Origin: Weeksellaceae bacterium TAE3-ERU29
GTDB taxonomy: Bacteria > Bacteroidota > Bacteroidia > Flavobacteriales > Weeksellaceae
DNA length: 64,000 bases
Reading direction: 5' to 3'
Assembly (NCBI GenBank): GCA_019218445.1
Contig: JAHUUM010000004.1
Location: 1-64,000 of the forward strand
Part shown: positions 18,619-28,600 of the stretch, piece after piece
Numbering within the stretch: position 1 is the first letter of the stretch
Layout of the letters: every line of letters begins with the position of its first letter
The notes under the pieces: generated by a model
The model's database searches: none
What the model was told of the DNA's origin: nothing
What the model saw: only the letters and a program-made list of their open reading frames with translations
Made by a program: the position numbers and the translations under genes

Positions 18619-20781
18619 ATGAAAAAATATATCATCATAGTATCACTTTTAGGTTTGGTATCCTTACCTGAAGTGAAAGCACAGATAAAAACAAATGCAG
18701 TTGTAAGAGCCGATATAGTAAATCAAAATCCGTTTATAGATGCCTCCTCTCAATCGGCTTACCCAAGTGTGGGAAAAGGAATCGTATTTCCAAGAACAAA
18801 CTTAACTACTTTTAAATTTAAAACCGATTTATTTGACGGATTAGGGTTAATATTTCCCACCGCTTTTGACGGGATGTTGGTTTACAATACCCATGTAGAA
18901 GAAAATGCTACGATAGATGATCCTGCCACAGGAAGCTATACGTTAGATTTAAAAGAAGGTTTTTATTATTTTAGTAATCCTACGGGAAACACCTCAGGGA
19001 ATTTAGCCGGTGGAAGATGGAAGCCTCTTGGTTCAGGAGCGAACATATCGAGTTTCTACAGCCAAAACGGAAAACTTTCAGGAGACAGAGAGGTAAACTT
19101 AGACAATCATAACCTAAACTTTACAGGAGGAAATGTAGGGATTAATACCGCTACGCCAAAAGCCACTTTAGACATAGTAAAAGGCTCTAATGGCTTAAAT
19201 GGAATTTTAATTCCAAGATTAACTACCAGCGAACGTGAAAGTATGAATAATAAAAGTCCTGATACAGGGTTACTTATTTATAATACAGACAGAGAATGTT
19301 ATGAGTCTAATATCGGAACACCTACTAAACCTCAATGGGATTGTGTGGCAATGCAGGGACAAACACAAAAAATATTTATTAAACCTCATTCAGTAGAAGG
19401 TACTTGGGTGTCTGAAAGAAATAATAATCCTGAAACTAACAAGATAAAATTTAAAATCATCAATAAATCTGCACAGGCTTTAAATAATATAGATTTTAGT
19501 TACGTACAATTAATTACCGGATGTTGTGCAGATGTATTAGAAGGTCAAAACAATGATGTTACTATTCCTGCACAAGATTCTGTTATCTTAACTTATAAAG
19601 TAGGGGGAGATGTATGGGCTGACCAGCTTCAATTTTTATTAGCTTATGATCAAAATATAGAAGGAGTATTAACTATCAACGGGACAGATACAGGTAGTTA
19701 TGACTCTAATACAGGAACTTATCAAGGAAATGGAGGAACCGCTACTATAGGAGAATATACACATAAATTATTTTCTGTAAATGAAACAGTGGAAAACACA
19801 GAAGTAAATAAAGAAATTACTATAACTAATGAGTCTCCTTTAATTATAGAAATACCTTATACCAATGGTTCAGGAAATTATGAGAGTGAAACCGTAGAGT
19901 CTCCATCTTTTATGGATAAAGCAGGAAATCCAAGACAATTAGAATTGACTGTGCCCGGAGGATATTTTGGTAATACTTTAGGTACATTGAAAGTAACTAT
20001 AAAACCTAAAGACGGACAACCTTTAACTTTACCACAAACACAATTAGAAGGTAACTTATCTATTGTAGATATTCCTATCAATATCAATGGTCAGAATAAA
20101 GGAACTTTAAAATTATTGGCTTATGGAGGAATAAAAGACCGCCATTTTGGAGATGGAGAACATGACTTTGTTTATACAGAAGTTACAGCAGAAGATGGAA
20201 CTACTTGGCTAAATAATAATTTAGGTGCTGAATATTCCAATATTCATTCTGATGTTTTTGACCCGACAAAACAAATTCAAGGTATAAATGATTTAAATGG
20301 AATAGGAAGCACTTTTGAAGTAGGACGTGCTGCTGACGGACATGAAATAATGATTATTGAAGACGGTCAACGCAAAAATAAATATGAATACACAACAGAG
20401 TTAGCAACTTCTTATCAACCAGCTACCAAATTAAGAATTGTAAATCCTAAACGTAATTTGCCTAATATAAATGAAAGAAAATATGATTGGGTAGAAGAAT
20501 CTTTATATCCTGTACCGGTTAACATGCTTTGGGCTAAAGATGGTGAAAATAATCCGTGTCCTACCGGATATGAAGTGCCGACGAAGAGCCAACTAAATAG
20601 TATTGTTCGTTATACTACCGTGAAAAATAAAACAGGTTTATTCCAAGGGAAGTTAAAATTAATTGATGACACATGGAGTAGAGAAACAGGATATTGGAGA
20701 ATAATGGCTAACAATAGTATGATAAGAGTATTTCCGACAGGAAATAACTTTAAATATATTCGTTGCAGAAAAGCACAATAA
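18619..20781 (+). CDS. Large secreted VGIN-type protein with Fib_succ_major-like C-terminus
   Basis: A 720-residue exported protein. The signal peptide ends near residue 21 (EVKAQ). VGINTATPKATLDI stands at about 173-186, and GLLIYNTDRECYES at about 216-230. The middle part (KIKFKIINKSAQALNNIDF, VTIPAQDSVILTYKVGG) resembles the repeats of the protein at 56300-58573, so the two are paralogues. The C-terminal region from about 520 (EDGTTWLNNNLGAEY, YEVPTKSQLN, YIRCRKAQ) resembles the Fib_succ_major domain also found in the lipoprotein at 4934. The likely location is the cell surface. It is the second gene behind leader copy 2 and would share its phase-variable control. The function is unknown. 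Confidence 0.8.
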   Translation: MKKYIIIVSLLGLVSLPEVKAQIKTNAVVRADIVNQNPFIDASSQSAYPSVGKGIVFPRTNLTTFKFKTDLFDGLGLIFPTAFDGMLVYNTHVEENATIDDPATGSYTLDLKEGFYYFSNPTGNTSGNLAGGRWKPLGSGANISSFYSQNGKLSGDREVNLDNHNLNFTGGNVGINTATPKATLDIVKGSNGLNGILIPRLTTSERESMNNKSPDTGLLIYNTDRECYESNIGTPTKPQWDCVAMQGQTQKIFIKPHSVEGTWVSERNNNPETNKIKFKIINKSAQALNNIDFSYVQLITGCCADVLEGQNNDVTIPAQDSVILTYKVGGDVWADQLQFLLAYDQNIEGVLTINGTDTGSYDSNTGTYQGNGGTATIGEYTHKLFSVNETVENTEVNKEITITNESPLIIEIPYTNGSGNYESETVESPSFMDKAGNPRQLELTVPGGYFGNTLGTLKVTIKPKDGQPLTLPQTQLEGNLSIVDIPININGQNKGTLKLLAYGGIKDRHFGDGEHDFVYTEVTAEDGTTWLNNNLGAEYSNIHSDVFDPTKQIQGINDLNGIGSTFEVGRAADGHEIMIIEDGQRKNKYEYTTELATSYQPATKLRIVNPKRNLPNINERKYDWVEESLYPVPVNMLWAKDGENNPCPTGYEVPTKSQLNSIVRYTTVKNKTGLFQGKLKLIDDTWSRETGYWRIMANNSMIRVFPTGNNFKYIRCRKAQ

Positions 20782-20834
20782 AAATATAATTACTTAAAAT
20801 AATAATAATTCTATATTAAAGTAGTATTTATATT

Positions 20835-20865
20835 AAAAGGGTAGCTTCGGCTACTCTTTTTATTT
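20835..20865 (+). terminator. Terminator of the VGIN gene pair
   Basis: GGGTAGC and GCTACTC form a 7-bp stem (one G-T) around a TTCG loop, followed by TTTTT, 55 bases after the stop codon of the 720-residue gene. Confidence 0.85.
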
Positions 20866-20930
20866 ATAGGTATTAGAAAAACTACTTTATATTTTTTCTA
20901 AAAATAGTTTTTTTAATTTGTTTGCAGTAG

Positions 20931-21063
20931 GGATTGTAGTGAAAATCCTTTTCAAAAAGAAAATTTCTTTATAAAAACAAACTACTGCAAGAGCGACGTA
21001 AGAAGCTACTTGCAGTAGTATTGTTTTTAAATTTTCTTTTAAAAGATTGTAACGGAAAGCCCG
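20931..21063. repeat. Long palindromic intergenic repeat
   Basis: The element is bounded by GGATTGTAGTGAAAATCC on the left and AAGATTGTAACGGAAAGCCC on the right. Inside, a left arm with AAAAGAAAATTT and ACTACTGCAAG and a right arm with CTTGCAGTAGT and AAATTTTCTTTT form a long imperfect hairpin. I recognise the 'GGATTGTAGTGGAAATCC ... GATTGTAACGGAAAGCCCG' boundaries as a dispersed flavobacterial intergenic repeat; copy number elsewhere cannot be seen here. No transposase is attached. Confidence 0.65.
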
Positions 21064-21082
21064 TTAAACTGCCCTTTATATT

Positions 21083-21829
21083 TTATTGTTCTAATTCTTT
21101 TTCTAATTCAGGAGTAACTTCCATTGTGGAATAAACATTTTGAACATCATCATCTTGCTCAAATCTATCTATTACGTCTAATATTTCTTTTGTTTCTTCA
21201 AGCGATAATACTTTTGTGATATTCGGGATTCTTTTTAGCTCCGCATTTTTCACTTCAATACCTAACTCATCTAATTTATGAGAGAGGCTTCCAAAATCCT
21301 CAAATTCAGAATAAATAAATAGTAAATCTCCTTCTTCTTCTATTTTCTCTGCTCCACCATCTATTAATTCTAACTCTAATTCTTCGGCATCTATTTTTAC
21401 ATTCTCTTTTTCTACTGTAAAAACTCCTTTCCTATCGAACATAAAAGCCAACTCTCCATTTTTTCCTAAGTTTCCTCCTACTTTGTTAAATATTGCTCTA
21501 ACATTGGCTACCGTTCTATTGTTATTATTTGTAGTACATTCTACAAATATTCCGATTCCATGAGGGGCGTATCCCTCAAAAGTTATCTCATCATAAACTT
21601 CAGCATCTGCTCCGGATGCTTTTTTTATAGCACGTTCTACATTATCCTTTGGCATATTTACACCTTTGGCATTTTGCATTGCTCTACGTAGTGCAGGGTT
21701 AGAATCAGGATCCGGGCCTCCTTCTTTTACTGCCATTGCTATTTCTTTCCCTATTCGTGAGAATTGTTTTGCCATTTTGTCCCAACGGGCAAACTTAGCT
21801 GCTTTTCTATATTCAAATGCACGTCCCAT
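21083..21829 (-). CDS. yebC: YebC/PmpR/TACO1-family protein
   Basis: A 248-residue cytoplasmic protein of the YebC/TACO1 family. Members have been described as DNA-binding regulators and, more recently, as factors helping ribosomes through difficult sequences. The usual opening MGRAFEYRKAAKFARWDKMA is present, followed by FSRIGKEIAMAVKEGGPDPDSNP-type residues, NMPKDNVERAIKKASG and EGYAPHGIGIFVECTTNN. I start at the family's usual MGRAF. An in-frame ATG 21 bases upstream overlaps the -7 element at 21848 and gives an atypical MLKFKFF extension. It is divergent from the TonB receptor at 22008. Confidence 0.95.
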   Translation of the reverse strand: MGRAFEYRKAAKFARWDKMAKQFSRIGKEIAMAVKEGGPDPDSNPALRRAMQNAKGVNMPKDNVERAIKKASGADAEVYDEITFEGYAPHGIGIFVECTTNNNNRTVANVRAIFNKVGGNLGKNGELAFMFDRKGVFTVEKENVKIDAEELELELIDGGAEKIEEEGDLLFIYSEFEDFGSLSHKLDELGIEVKNAELKRIPNITKVLSLEETKEILDVIDRFEQDDDVQNVYSTMEVTPELEKELEQ

Positions 21830-21847
21830 AAAAAATTTAAATTTGAG

Positions 21848-21855
21848 CAAAAATA
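21848..21855 (-). promoter_or_regulatory. -7 promoter element of yebC
   Basis: The minus strand reads TATTTTTG, matching TAnnTTTG. It overlaps the upstream in-frame ATG and therefore supports translation from 21829. Confidence 0.5.
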
Positions 21856-22007
21856 AAAAATTTATATCTAATTTGAATTTGTCTGCTTATAATTTTTTAA
21901 GTTATTTATTTTAAGTATAGATATTAATCAAATTAAAATGTTAACCTAAACTTAACATTAAGCTCCTTTATTCCTCTTTACTTTGCAAAAAATAAAAAAT
22001 TAAGCAT

Positions 22008-24695
22008 ATGAATTTAAAGCTCAATGAGAAGTTTTTTACTGTACTTGCAGTTTCTTGCTCTACTCTAGCCTTTTCTCAGGTAACGACATCTGATTTACAA
22101 GGTAAAGTAACTGACAAAGATAATTTTCCTGTATCAGGTGCATTAATTAATATTGTACATGTCTCTACCGGAAAGGTATTTAATGCAGAAACTAACAGCA
22201 ATGGTAATTTTTCTACAAAAAATTTACCTGCCGGGGGGCCTTACACAATAACTGTTACTGATGCCAGATACCCTGAGAAAACTGTAAGTAATGTTTTCTT
22301 AAAAGCAGGCGAAAATAATAGTTTAGACTTTAAACTAACTGACTCTGTTGACCTCCAAGAAATTGTTATTGTAGGAAAAGGGATTATCGATATTTCAGAG
22401 GATAGAAAAACACCTATTGCTTCTACTACTATTACAAAAGCAGAAATTCAAGATTTAGCACAAGGTAATGTGGATTTTACAGAAGCTATGTCAAATACAC
22501 CAAATGTATATGTATCAAATCAATCCGGTGGATTTGGAGACTCAAAAATGTATACTCGTGGTTTTGATCAGTCTAATACAGCTTTCTTATTCAATGGGCA
22601 ACCAATCAACGGAATGGAAGATGGGAAACTTTACTGGTCTAACTGGTCCGGGATGACAGATATCGCTAATGCTTTACAAGTTCAACGTGGTTTAGGATCT
22701 TCTAAATTGGCTATTTCTTCTGTAGGAGGAACTATTAATATTGTAACTAAAGCTACAGAAAAACGTAAAGGTGGATATATTCAATTTACTGCTGCAGATG
22801 ATTATTATTTTAAAGGTGCTGTAGGATATAACTCGGGACTTAAGGGAAAATGGGGGTATTCCATTGCATTAAGCCATTGGCAAGCTGATAGAAATTATGC
22901 ACGAGGAACCTACGGGAATGGACAAAGCTACTTTTTATCTATTGGGTATAAACCAAATGAAAATCATTTATTTAACTTCATAATAACAGGAGCCCCTCAA
23001 TTACACGGACAAAATTATTCTAAAAGTGAAAAAGGTGCATTAAGCTACGAAACTTTTGGAAAAAAATGGAATCCTAATTATGGTTTTAAAAATGGAGCTG
23101 AATTCTCATGGAGACAAAATTATTACCATAAACCAATAATCAACTTAAACTGGGATTGGACAATGGATCAACAAACCTCTTTATCTACTGTGTTATATGG
23201 TTCTTTTGGACGAGGTGGAGGAACAGGTTCTTTAGGTAACACAAAAGCACCATTTGGAGATAATTCAACTTCTATAGATTACTTTAGATCAGGAGATTAC
23301 TATAACATGGAAAATGGTGATTTTAACTTTGATAAAGTAGTAGAAAACAATAGAAAAGTAGCTGGTGGAATAGGTAGCTATAATAGAAAATATGGTGACG
23401 GATTAGCATTACGTGCTTCTGTAAATAATCACCAATGGTTTGGTTTAGTATCCAATTTTAATAAAGAATTCAACGATAATTTAACCTTTAACTTTGGAGT
23501 AGATGGTAGAATGTATCACGGAGATCATTTTAGACAAATAATAGATTTATTAGGATTACAAGGCTATAGAGATAATAATAACAGAGACGCCTCTTTAGGT
23601 GACAACGTAGTAAGCTCTACTTATAGTGCTACTCCATGGGCTGCTTTATTTAATTATGCAAAAGAAAACGAAAGAGTAGGATATGATAGTTCTGAAAAAA
23701 TTAATTATATAGGAGCATTCTCTCAGTTAGAATACGCAAATGATATGTTCTCAGCGTTTTTCCAAGGTTCAATATCTAATCAAAGTTATCAACGATTTGA
23801 AAGATGGAGAGAAGTAGCCTCTTCCGATGTAATAACTAAATTAGGTTATAATGTGAAAGGTGGAGCTAGTTTTGCAACAAACGACAATAGTAGTGTATAT
23901 GTAAATGCAGGTTATTATTCAAGACAGCCTTTCTTAGATAATATTTTTGAAAACAACACTAACAAACTAATTCCTAACGTAGAAAACGAAGAAATCACAG
24001 GTTTAGAGGCAGGATATAGATTTGAAACTAAAGCTGTTCAAGTAAATATTAACCTTTACTATACTAAATGGAGTAACCGTTTTATAAGCCAAGGTGTAAG
24101 AAAATATGTAGTGGGAACAAAAACATATTCTGATGCAACTGTTAATTATAGAGGATTAGCTCAATTACACAAAGGATTTGAAATAGATTTTAAAGCAAAA
24201 CCTACTACTAATTGGGATATAAGCGGACATTTCACATACGGAGATTGGAATTATGATGGAGAAACCCCATTCCAAGTAGTTGAAGAAGCCTCAACAAACA
24301 TAGTGGATCAAGGAAGTGCTGACCTTAAAGGGGTAAAAGTAGGAGAAGCTCCACAAGTTTCTTTCAATTTAGGTTCTAAGTTAAACATTGCTCGCAATTT
24401 GTCTTGGGATGCTAACATGAATTTCTTTGGTAAATTTTACGGATTTGTAAATACAGGAAAATTACTTGATGCAAAAAGAGAAGGAAAAGATTATAATGTA
24501 GATAAAATTAAAGACTATGTACTATTCAATACTGGATTAACATATAAAATCAAAATAGACGAAAGACAAGATATTCGTTTAAGAGGAAATGTACTAAATT
24601 TATTTGATACAACTTATATAAGCCAACAAGAACAATATGGTATTTTCTATGGTAGAGGAAGAACTTGGAGTGCTTCTATAAGCTACAACTTCTAA
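22008..24695 (+). CDS. TonB-dependent outer membrane receptor
   Basis: An 895-residue outer membrane importer: signal peptide to about residue 23 (LAFSQ), a carboxypeptidase-regulatory-like beta-sandwich at about 28-115 (LQGKVTDKDNFPVSGALINI), a plug domain at about 130-245 (AMSNTPNVYVSNQSGGFGDSKMYTRGF-type sequence, LQVQRGLGSSKLAISSVGG, INIVTKA), and a beta barrel ending in SASISYNF with terminal Phe. It has no SusD partner, so it belongs to the general TonB receptor class. The ligand cannot be told from sequence. It stands alone, closed by the terminator at 24724. Confidence 0.93.
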   Translation: MNLKLNEKFFTVLAVSCSTLAFSQVTTSDLQGKVTDKDNFPVSGALINIVHVSTGKVFNAETNSNGNFSTKNLPAGGPYTITVTDARYPEKTVSNVFLKAGENNSLDFKLTDSVDLQEIVIVGKGIIDISEDRKTPIASTTITKAEIQDLAQGNVDFTEAMSNTPNVYVSNQSGGFGDSKMYTRGFDQSNTAFLFNGQPINGMEDGKLYWSNWSGMTDIANALQVQRGLGSSKLAISSVGGTINIVTKATEKRKGGYIQFTAADDYYFKGAVGYNSGLKGKWGYSIALSHWQADRNYARGTYGNGQSYFLSIGYKPNENHLFNFIITGAPQLHGQNYSKSEKGALSYETFGKKWNPNYGFKNGAEFSWRQNYYHKPIINLNWDWTMDQQTSLSTVLYGSFGRGGGTGSLGNTKAPFGDNSTSIDYFRSGDYYNMENGDFNFDKVVENNRKVAGGIGSYNRKYGDGLALRASVNNHQWFGLVSNFNKEFNDNLTFNFGVDGRMYHGDHFRQIIDLLGLQGYRDNNNRDASLGDNVVSSTYSATPWAALFNYAKENERVGYDSSEKINYIGAFSQLEYANDMFSAFFQGSISNQSYQRFERWREVASSDVITKLGYNVKGGASFATNDNSSVYVNAGYYSRQPFLDNIFENNTNKLIPNVENEEITGLEAGYRFETKAVQVNINLYYTKWSNRFISQGVRKYVVGTKTYSDATVNYRGLAQLHKGFEIDFKAKPTTNWDISGHFTYGDWNYDGETPFQVVEEASTNIVDQGSADLKGVKVGEAPQVSFNLGSKLNIARNLSWDANMNFFGKFYGFVNTGKLLDAKREGKDYNVDKIKDYVLFNTGLTYKIKIDERQDIRLRGNVLNLFDTTYISQQEQYGIFYGRGRTWSASISYNF

Positions 24696-24723
24696 GAGTA
24701 TTTATCATTAAAATAGTTAACTT

Positions 24724-24763
24724 AAATGGAATAGGGAGAACAGTCTCTCTATTCCATTTTTTA
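24724..24763 (+). terminator. Terminator of the TonB receptor gene
   Basis: AATGGAATAGGGAGA and TCTCTCTATTCCATT pair almost fully around ACAG, followed by TTTT. It separates the receptor gene from the crotonase and argues against any crotonase start upstream of it. Confidence 0.85.
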
Positions 24764-24802
24764 ATTTATAAGGTTTTACTATATTTGATAAAAGATTTTA
24801 AC

Positions 24803-25549
24803 ATGCAAGAATATATTCAAACAAAAATAAAAGAGGGCGTTGCTTTCGTAGAATTTTTCAGTCCTAAAAGCAATTGTTTTTCATCACCTCAACTTAAATC
24901 TTTAACTAATGAAATTAATAAATTAAGTACAAATGATGAAGCTAAAGTTATCGTTCTACAAAGCAAAGGAGACCGTGTTTTCTGTGCCGGAGCTTCTTTT
25001 GAAGAACTACTAAAAATAGAAAACTACGATGACGGAAAAGAATTTTTCTCCGGTTTCGCAAGAGTAATTTTAGCCATGAGAAATTGTCCTAAATTCATTA
25101 TTGGTGCAATAAAAGGCAAAGCTGTAGGAGGAGGAGTCGGTTTAACGGCTGCTTGCGATTATACGTTAGCTACTTATCAATCCGGAGTTAGATTAAGCGA
25201 ACTATCTATTGGTATCGGGCCATTTGTAGTAGAACCCGCAGTGCGTAGAAAAATAGGGTTAAACGCTCTATCAGAACTTACTTTAAATCCAAAAGAATGG
25301 AAAACTGCATTATGGTGCAAAGAAAAAGGACTTTATCATCAAGTTTACAATACAAATTATGAATTTGAGAAAGGGTTACAAAAATTTATAAATCAATTAA
25401 AACAATACAGTCCTGAGGCAATGGCAGAAATCAAAAAAGTATTTTGGCAAGGCACAGAAAATTGGCATACAGAACTCTTTGAAAAAGCAGCTATCAGCGG
25501 AAAATTAGTATTGTCTGATTTTACAAAAGCTACTTTAAATAAAAAATAA
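24803..25549 (+). CDS. Enoyl-CoA hydratase/isomerase (crotonase) family, possibly methylglutaconyl-CoA hydratase
   Basis: A 248-residue crotonase-fold enzyme for CoA thioesters. The oxyanion-hole segments are RVFCAGASFEEL near residue 62-73 and GKAVGGGVGLTAACDYTLA near 103-121. The acidic residue usual in 'QPE' is kept as LSELSIGIGPFVVEPA. The other catalytic Glu of classic hydratases (GGGxEL) is replaced by Gly (GGGVGL). I know this GGGVGL...IGIGPFVV pattern from flavobacterial proteins annotated as methylglutaconyl-CoA hydratase of leucine breakdown, so that is my best guess. The frame is open further upstream, but those 46 codons run across the receptor's stop and terminator, so MQEYIQ is the start. 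Confidence 0.85.
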   Translation: MQEYIQTKIKEGVAFVEFFSPKSNCFSSPQLKSLTNEINKLSTNDEAKVIVLQSKGDRVFCAGASFEELLKIENYDDGKEFFSGFARVILAMRNCPKFIIGAIKGKAVGGGVGLTAACDYTLATYQSGVRLSELSIGIGPFVVEPAVRRKIGLNALSELTLNPKEWKTALWCKEKGLYHQVYNTNYEFEKGLQKFINQLKQYSPEAMAEIKKVFWQGTENWHTELFEKAAISGKLVLSDFTKATLNKK

Positions 25550-25569
25550 CATTCAAATTCTTATAAACA

Positions 25570-25597
25570 AAAGAGCCGCTATATAGCAGCTCTTTTT
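25570..25597. terminator. Bidirectional terminator between crotonase and RND efflux genes
   Basis: AAGAGC and GCTCTT with inner GCTATATAGC form a stem with a small mismatch, A-rich before and T-rich after, between convergent genes. Confidence 0.8.
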
Positions 25598-25615
25598 ACG
25601 CTTATAAACATTTAT

Positions 25616-28600
25616 TTATTCTCGAATATGCTCCGGATATTTTTCTCCGTTTTTTCCGTAGCGAATACGGAATTTCAATCGATTGACTAAGTACTGCATT
25701 ACCGGAACAATCACTAACGTAAGGAATGTCGCGAAAATTAATCCGTAAATTACAGTTTTTGCCAATGGCCCCCAGAATAATACGTTATCTCCTCCAAGGT
25801 ATATATTAGGACTATAATTACTTAACAACCCTTCAAAATCAATGTTTAATCCTATTGCTAACGGAACTAAACCTAATACCGTAGTAATGGCAGTTAATAA
25901 TACCGGACGTAATCGAGATTCTCCTCCGTCAATAATGTTTTGTTTCATATATTTAATCGGCAACATCACATTTTCCGGGATTTGTAATTTTCGTTTGCTT
26001 CTGTCGGTTAATAATTGAGTATAGTCAATTAATACAATAGCGTTGTTTACTACAATTCCCGCTAAGGAAATAATTCCCATCATCGTCATTAATATGATGA
26101 AATCATCACCATTAACGATCAGCCCTAAAAATACACCGATAAAACTTAATAATACGGCACTTAAAATAATAACCGGTTTAGAAATGGAATTAAACTGAGC
26201 TACAATAATTAATAAAATTCCTGCCAGTGCCATTAATAACGCATTTACTAAAAATGACATATTTTCGGCTTGTTGTTCTTGTTCTCCCGTAAATCTGTAA
26301 CTCATTCCTTCGGGTAATTCATAACCTGATTGTTTAAGTCTTGTTTTTATTTTATTTACCGTTTCCGTCGGATTATATCCGCTCAACATATTTGAATATA
26401 TGGTGATCGTACGTTTAAAATCTTTTCTTACAATCTTAGAGAAAAGTTGATTCTTCTCTTTGCTCGTGATAGATGAAATTGGGATTTGCATCATCACGCC
26501 ATTATTCGGATTTTTAAACGTTACCGGTTGATTAAGCACTACACTTTCATCATTACGTTGCTCTTTCTTCAATCGGATATTAATCGGATAATCTTCGTCG
26601 TCTCCTTCAGGGCGATATCGAGAAACCTCTACTCCATAAATAGATTGACGCAAAGTTCCTCCCACCATTTGATTAGTCACGCCCATAGAACCTGCCAAAG
26701 CTCTATCAACAGTTACTGTCAATTCAGGGATATCACGTGTTACATCAATTTTGAGCTGCTCTATTCCGGGAATTCCTGATTCCTGTATAAAGGTAATCAT
26801 TTTCTCTGCCTCATCCATCATTAAATTATAGTCATCTCCTTGAATTTCAATATTAATTGGAAAACCTACAGGAGGACCATTGTTGTCTTTTTCTACAGTT
26901 ACCGAAGCCCCCGGATAACCTTGTACAGCACTTCGCACTTGTTCTAATACGTCTGATGAAAGTACTCCTCGTCTATATTTAAATTCTCGCAATGAAACCG
27001 TCACTTTTCCTTTATGAGGAATGGCAGCAGAAGATCCCGCATCAGTTTGCGGATTCCCTGCCCCCGCCCCTACTTGCGATACAATAGATTCTGCCATGTA
27101 ATTATAGGGTTTTCCGTCTTTTTCCTCGGTATATTGGTCTAATACTGCAATTACTTTTTTCTCAATATCCTCGGTTAAAGTATTTGTTTTTTCAATATCA
27201 GTACCTTCAGGGTATTCTATATATACCATGATCTGATTGGGCTCGTTTTCCGGGAAAAAGAGAACTTTTGGCTGAGTCACTGAAAATAAACCTATACTAA
27301 AGATAAACAGAAATACCATTCCTATCATAATGTAAACAGGTCGTTTTCTTTTCAATGTCCAAGTAAGAAATTCTCGGTATTTATGTTCTAACCAAAGTAA
27401 TCCTTTTTCTTGAAACCAAATACTCATCGGGTATAAAGCATATTCATATACCCAAAGCATAATTCCAAAGAAAATTCCTAAGTTTCCTAAAACTCGAAAA
27501 GTAACTTTATCAAAATAATATCCTAAAATCAATAATAAAATTCCTGCACCTAATAAAATCAAAGAGTTTCTTACCAAAACTTTAAACTTGCTCGGCTGAC
27601 TGTCTTCACTCTCGGTGTGCATAAATTCAGAAGTCAACATGGAGTTGATAATCAGTGCCACAAAAAGGGATGACCCTAATACAACCGAAAGGGTCATAGG
27701 GAAAACCATCATAAATTTACCCATTGTTCCCGGCCATAAAGCCAACGGAATAAAAGCGGCTAAGGTGGTAGCTGTGGAGGCGATAATCGGCCAAGCTATT
27801 TCCCCCACTCCTTGTATGGCGGCTTCTTTTCGAGTATAGCCTTTGTTCATTAAAGAGTACACATTTTCTACGACTACAATCCCGTTATCTACCAGCATTC
27901 CCAGTCCCATAACAAGTCCGAAAAGTACCATTGTATTAAGTGTTACTCCTAAAAAGTTAAGTATCATTAAAGACATCAACATGGATAAAGGAATCGCAAT
28001 ACCTACAAAACTCGCATTTCGTAAGCCTAAGAAAAACATTAAAACGCCAACTACTAAGATTACCCCAAATATAATATTATTGATTAAATCTTTTACTTGA
28101 TTTTCAGTTTGGGGTGCTTGGTTATTTGTAATTCCAATCTCAACATCTGTTGGCAAATACTCCATTTTGGCTTTATCGATAACATTTTCCACCGCAGTTA
28201 TGGTTTCAATCATGTTTTCCCCACTTCTTTTTTTGATATTCATCATCACTACAGGAGCTCCTAAGTTTCGGGCATAAGTAGTTTTTTCTTTTTCAACAAA
28301 TCGGATATCAGCTAAATCTCCCAGATATACTAAGCCTCCCTCTTGTTTTACTACAATCATTGCTAATTGATTTGGGTCTGTAATCTCTCCAACCACACGA
28401 ATATTTAAACGGTGATCATTATTAATCATAGTCCCTCCCGAAATCGTTTTATTATCTCCGGAAATGGTATTGGCTATATCATTAAAACTCACTTTAGCGG
28501 CCGTCATTTTATATAAGTCCAAAGCAATTTCCACCTCTTTATCATCTACTCCACGGATAGGTGCTTCTTTTACGGCTTGAATGTCTTCAAAATCATCTTT

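Noticed and set aside
24665-24802. An N-terminal extension of the crotonase
   Set aside because: It overlaps the receptor stop codon and crosses a strong terminator; the crotonase fold starts at MQEYIQ.
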